64,000 nucleotides of DNA from Chelativorans multitrophicus (GTDB taxonomy: Bacteria; Pseudomonadota; Alphaproteobacteria; Rhizobiales; Rhizobiaceae). A program made the position numbers and the translations under genes. This document shows, one piece after another, positions 63,370 through 64,000 of the stretch. Below the pieces are notes generated by a model. It ran no database searches. It was not told the DNA's origin and was given only the letters and a program-made list of their open reading frames with translations. Where the stretch lies: the NCBI RefSeq assembly GCF_011317445.1, contig NZ_JAAAPL010000002.1, forward strand, positions 620,001 to 684,000, in the 5' to 3' direction. Each line of letters begins with the position of its first letter. Position 1 is the stretch's first letter.

Positions 63370-64000
63370 ATGACCAACCGCACCTGTCTCGCCGTCATTC
63401 TCGCCGCTGGCGAGGGAACCCGCATGAAGAGCACGCTTCCTAAGGTGCTGCACAAGATCGGCGGACTGGAAATGGTGGGCCATGTCATGAACGCCGCATC
63501 CTCCGCTGGCGCGGACGCGCTGGCGCTGGTCGTGGGCAATGGCGCGGAGCAGGTGCGCGCGTTCGCTGAAAAGCAAACCGCCGACCGTCGGGATATATTT
63601 GTCCAAGAGGAGCGGCTTGGCACCGCCCATGCGGTTCTCGCCGCGCGAGAGGCGATGTCCCGTGGCTATGACGACGTGCTCGTCGTCTTTGGCGATCATC
63701 CGCTGCTTGATCCATCGGTTCTCCTCAGCGCGCGTGAAAAGCTCGCCGAAGGCGCGGCGGTGGCCGTGCTCGGCTTCCGCCCGCCGGTTCCGACCGGCTA
63801 CGGGCGCCTGATCGAGAAGGAAGGGCGGCTCGTCGCAATCCGCGAGGAGAAGGACTGCTCCGAAGAGGAGAGGAAGATCACCTTCTGCAACAGCGGTGTG
63901 ATGGCGATTGCCGGCAAGCACGCGCTCGCCCTGATCGATCAGGTAAAGAACGAGAATGCCAAGGGCGAATATTATCTCACCGATATCGTTGAGATCGCCA
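63370..64000 (+). CDS. glmU: Bifunctional GlmU, N-terminal part (C-terminus beyond the window)
   Basis: Open from ATG 63370 to the right edge: 210 codons of the uridylyltransferase domain. [11 protein letters not shown] (11-21) is the nucleotide-binding signature, then [27 protein letters not shown] (catalytic Asp), [10 protein letters not shown] and [13 protein letters not shown]. GlmU makes UDP-GlcNAc for peptidoglycan and lipid A. No strong ribosome site is visible before the ATG. The acetyltransferase domain, beta-helix LbH, lies outside. Confidence 0.94.
   Translation, partial: MTNRTCLAVILAAGEGTRMKSTLPKVLHKIGGLEMVGHVMNAASSAGADALALVVGNGAEQVRAFAEKQTADRRDIFVQEERLGTAHAVLAAREAMSRGYDDVLVVFGDHPLLDPSVLLSAREKLAEGAAVAVLGFRPPVPTGYGRLIEKEGRLVAIREEKDCSEEERKITFCNSGVMAIAGKHALALIDQVKNENAKGEYYLTDIVEIA

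Overview
The window reads as a high-GC alphaproteobacterial chromosome segment, most likely Hyphomicrobiales (Rhizobiales) close to the Phyllobacteriaceae (Mesorhizobium, Nitratireductor, Chelativorans or Aquamicrobium type). The pointers are a single fused SecDF, a malic enzyme fused to a phosphotransacetylase-like domain, a cysteine desulfurase-sufBCDS-sufT-sufA operon behind an Irr-type iron box, a tRNA-Leu next to tig, a DUF1127 gene, and GGAAC-type general stress promoters. The assignment is inferred from gene content only. Almost everything is core chromosome; I see no phage, insertion sequence, CRISPR array or rRNA.

Layout, left to right. 1-9.2 kb: end-truncated LpxH-like phosphoesterase, an unusual SDR protein, malic enzyme, a secreted hypothetical, gltX with a co-transcribed MFS transporter, an ArsR/AHSA1 pair, a ClpP-type protease and a small secreted protein. 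9.3-14.4 kb: a trehalose unit (otsB, a GH15 glycosidase, otsA) and a divergent stress pair (DUF3008 protein and a Gsp39-like SDR) sharing a two-way promoter. 14.5-19 kb: a thiolase plus fused hydratase/dehydrogenase beta-oxidation operon and two small unknown genes. 19.2-25.7 kb: tamA-tamB, followed by unusual hairpins. 26-31.4 kb: a conserved small protein, then two secreted DUF11-type genes, the larger with five tandem repeats of about 120 residues. 32-38 kb: yajC, secDF, then homologues of the mitochondrial complex I assembly factors NDUFAF3 and NDUFAF6, and a DUF4153 membrane protein. 38-41.8 kb: trmFO, a DUF1127 gene with three CCUCCUCCC stem-loops downstream, tRNA-Leu and tig. 41.8-51.2 kb: MFS transporter, M23 peptidase, peroxiredoxin, a YhdP/AsmA-like envelope protein, tyrS, a DUF1508 protein with a histone-H1-like tail, and an alpha/beta hydrolase. 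51.4-58.6 kb: the suf operon. 58.6-64 kb: a structured intergenic repeat, a GFA protein, a TfoX-N protein, a DEAD-box helicase, NAD kinase, tRNA-Lys, ccdA and the start of glmU.

The most notable signal is at 39571-39843. A 46-residue DUF1127 gene on the minus strand is followed by three consecutive stem-loops. Each shows the same 9-mer, CCTCCTCCC on the transcribed strand, in its loop, and the last ends in a six-T intrinsic terminator. This is the architecture of the Cuckoo/CcsR small RNAs described in Rhodobacter sphaeroides, where anti-Shine-Dalgarno-like loops are processed from the 3' end of a DUF1127 messenger. Other non-coding points are a divergent promoter built on an inverted GTTCCGC/GCGGAAC pair, an iron control element before the suf operon, a hairpin with a G-quadruplex-capable loop after tamB, and a possible leaderless arsR messenger.

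Much of the window supports the cell envelope and protein quality control (TamAB, YhdP-like, YajC/SecDF, M23 peptidase, trigger factor, ClpP), stress tolerance (trehalose, DUF3008/SDR, DUF1127) and Fe-S cluster assembly.
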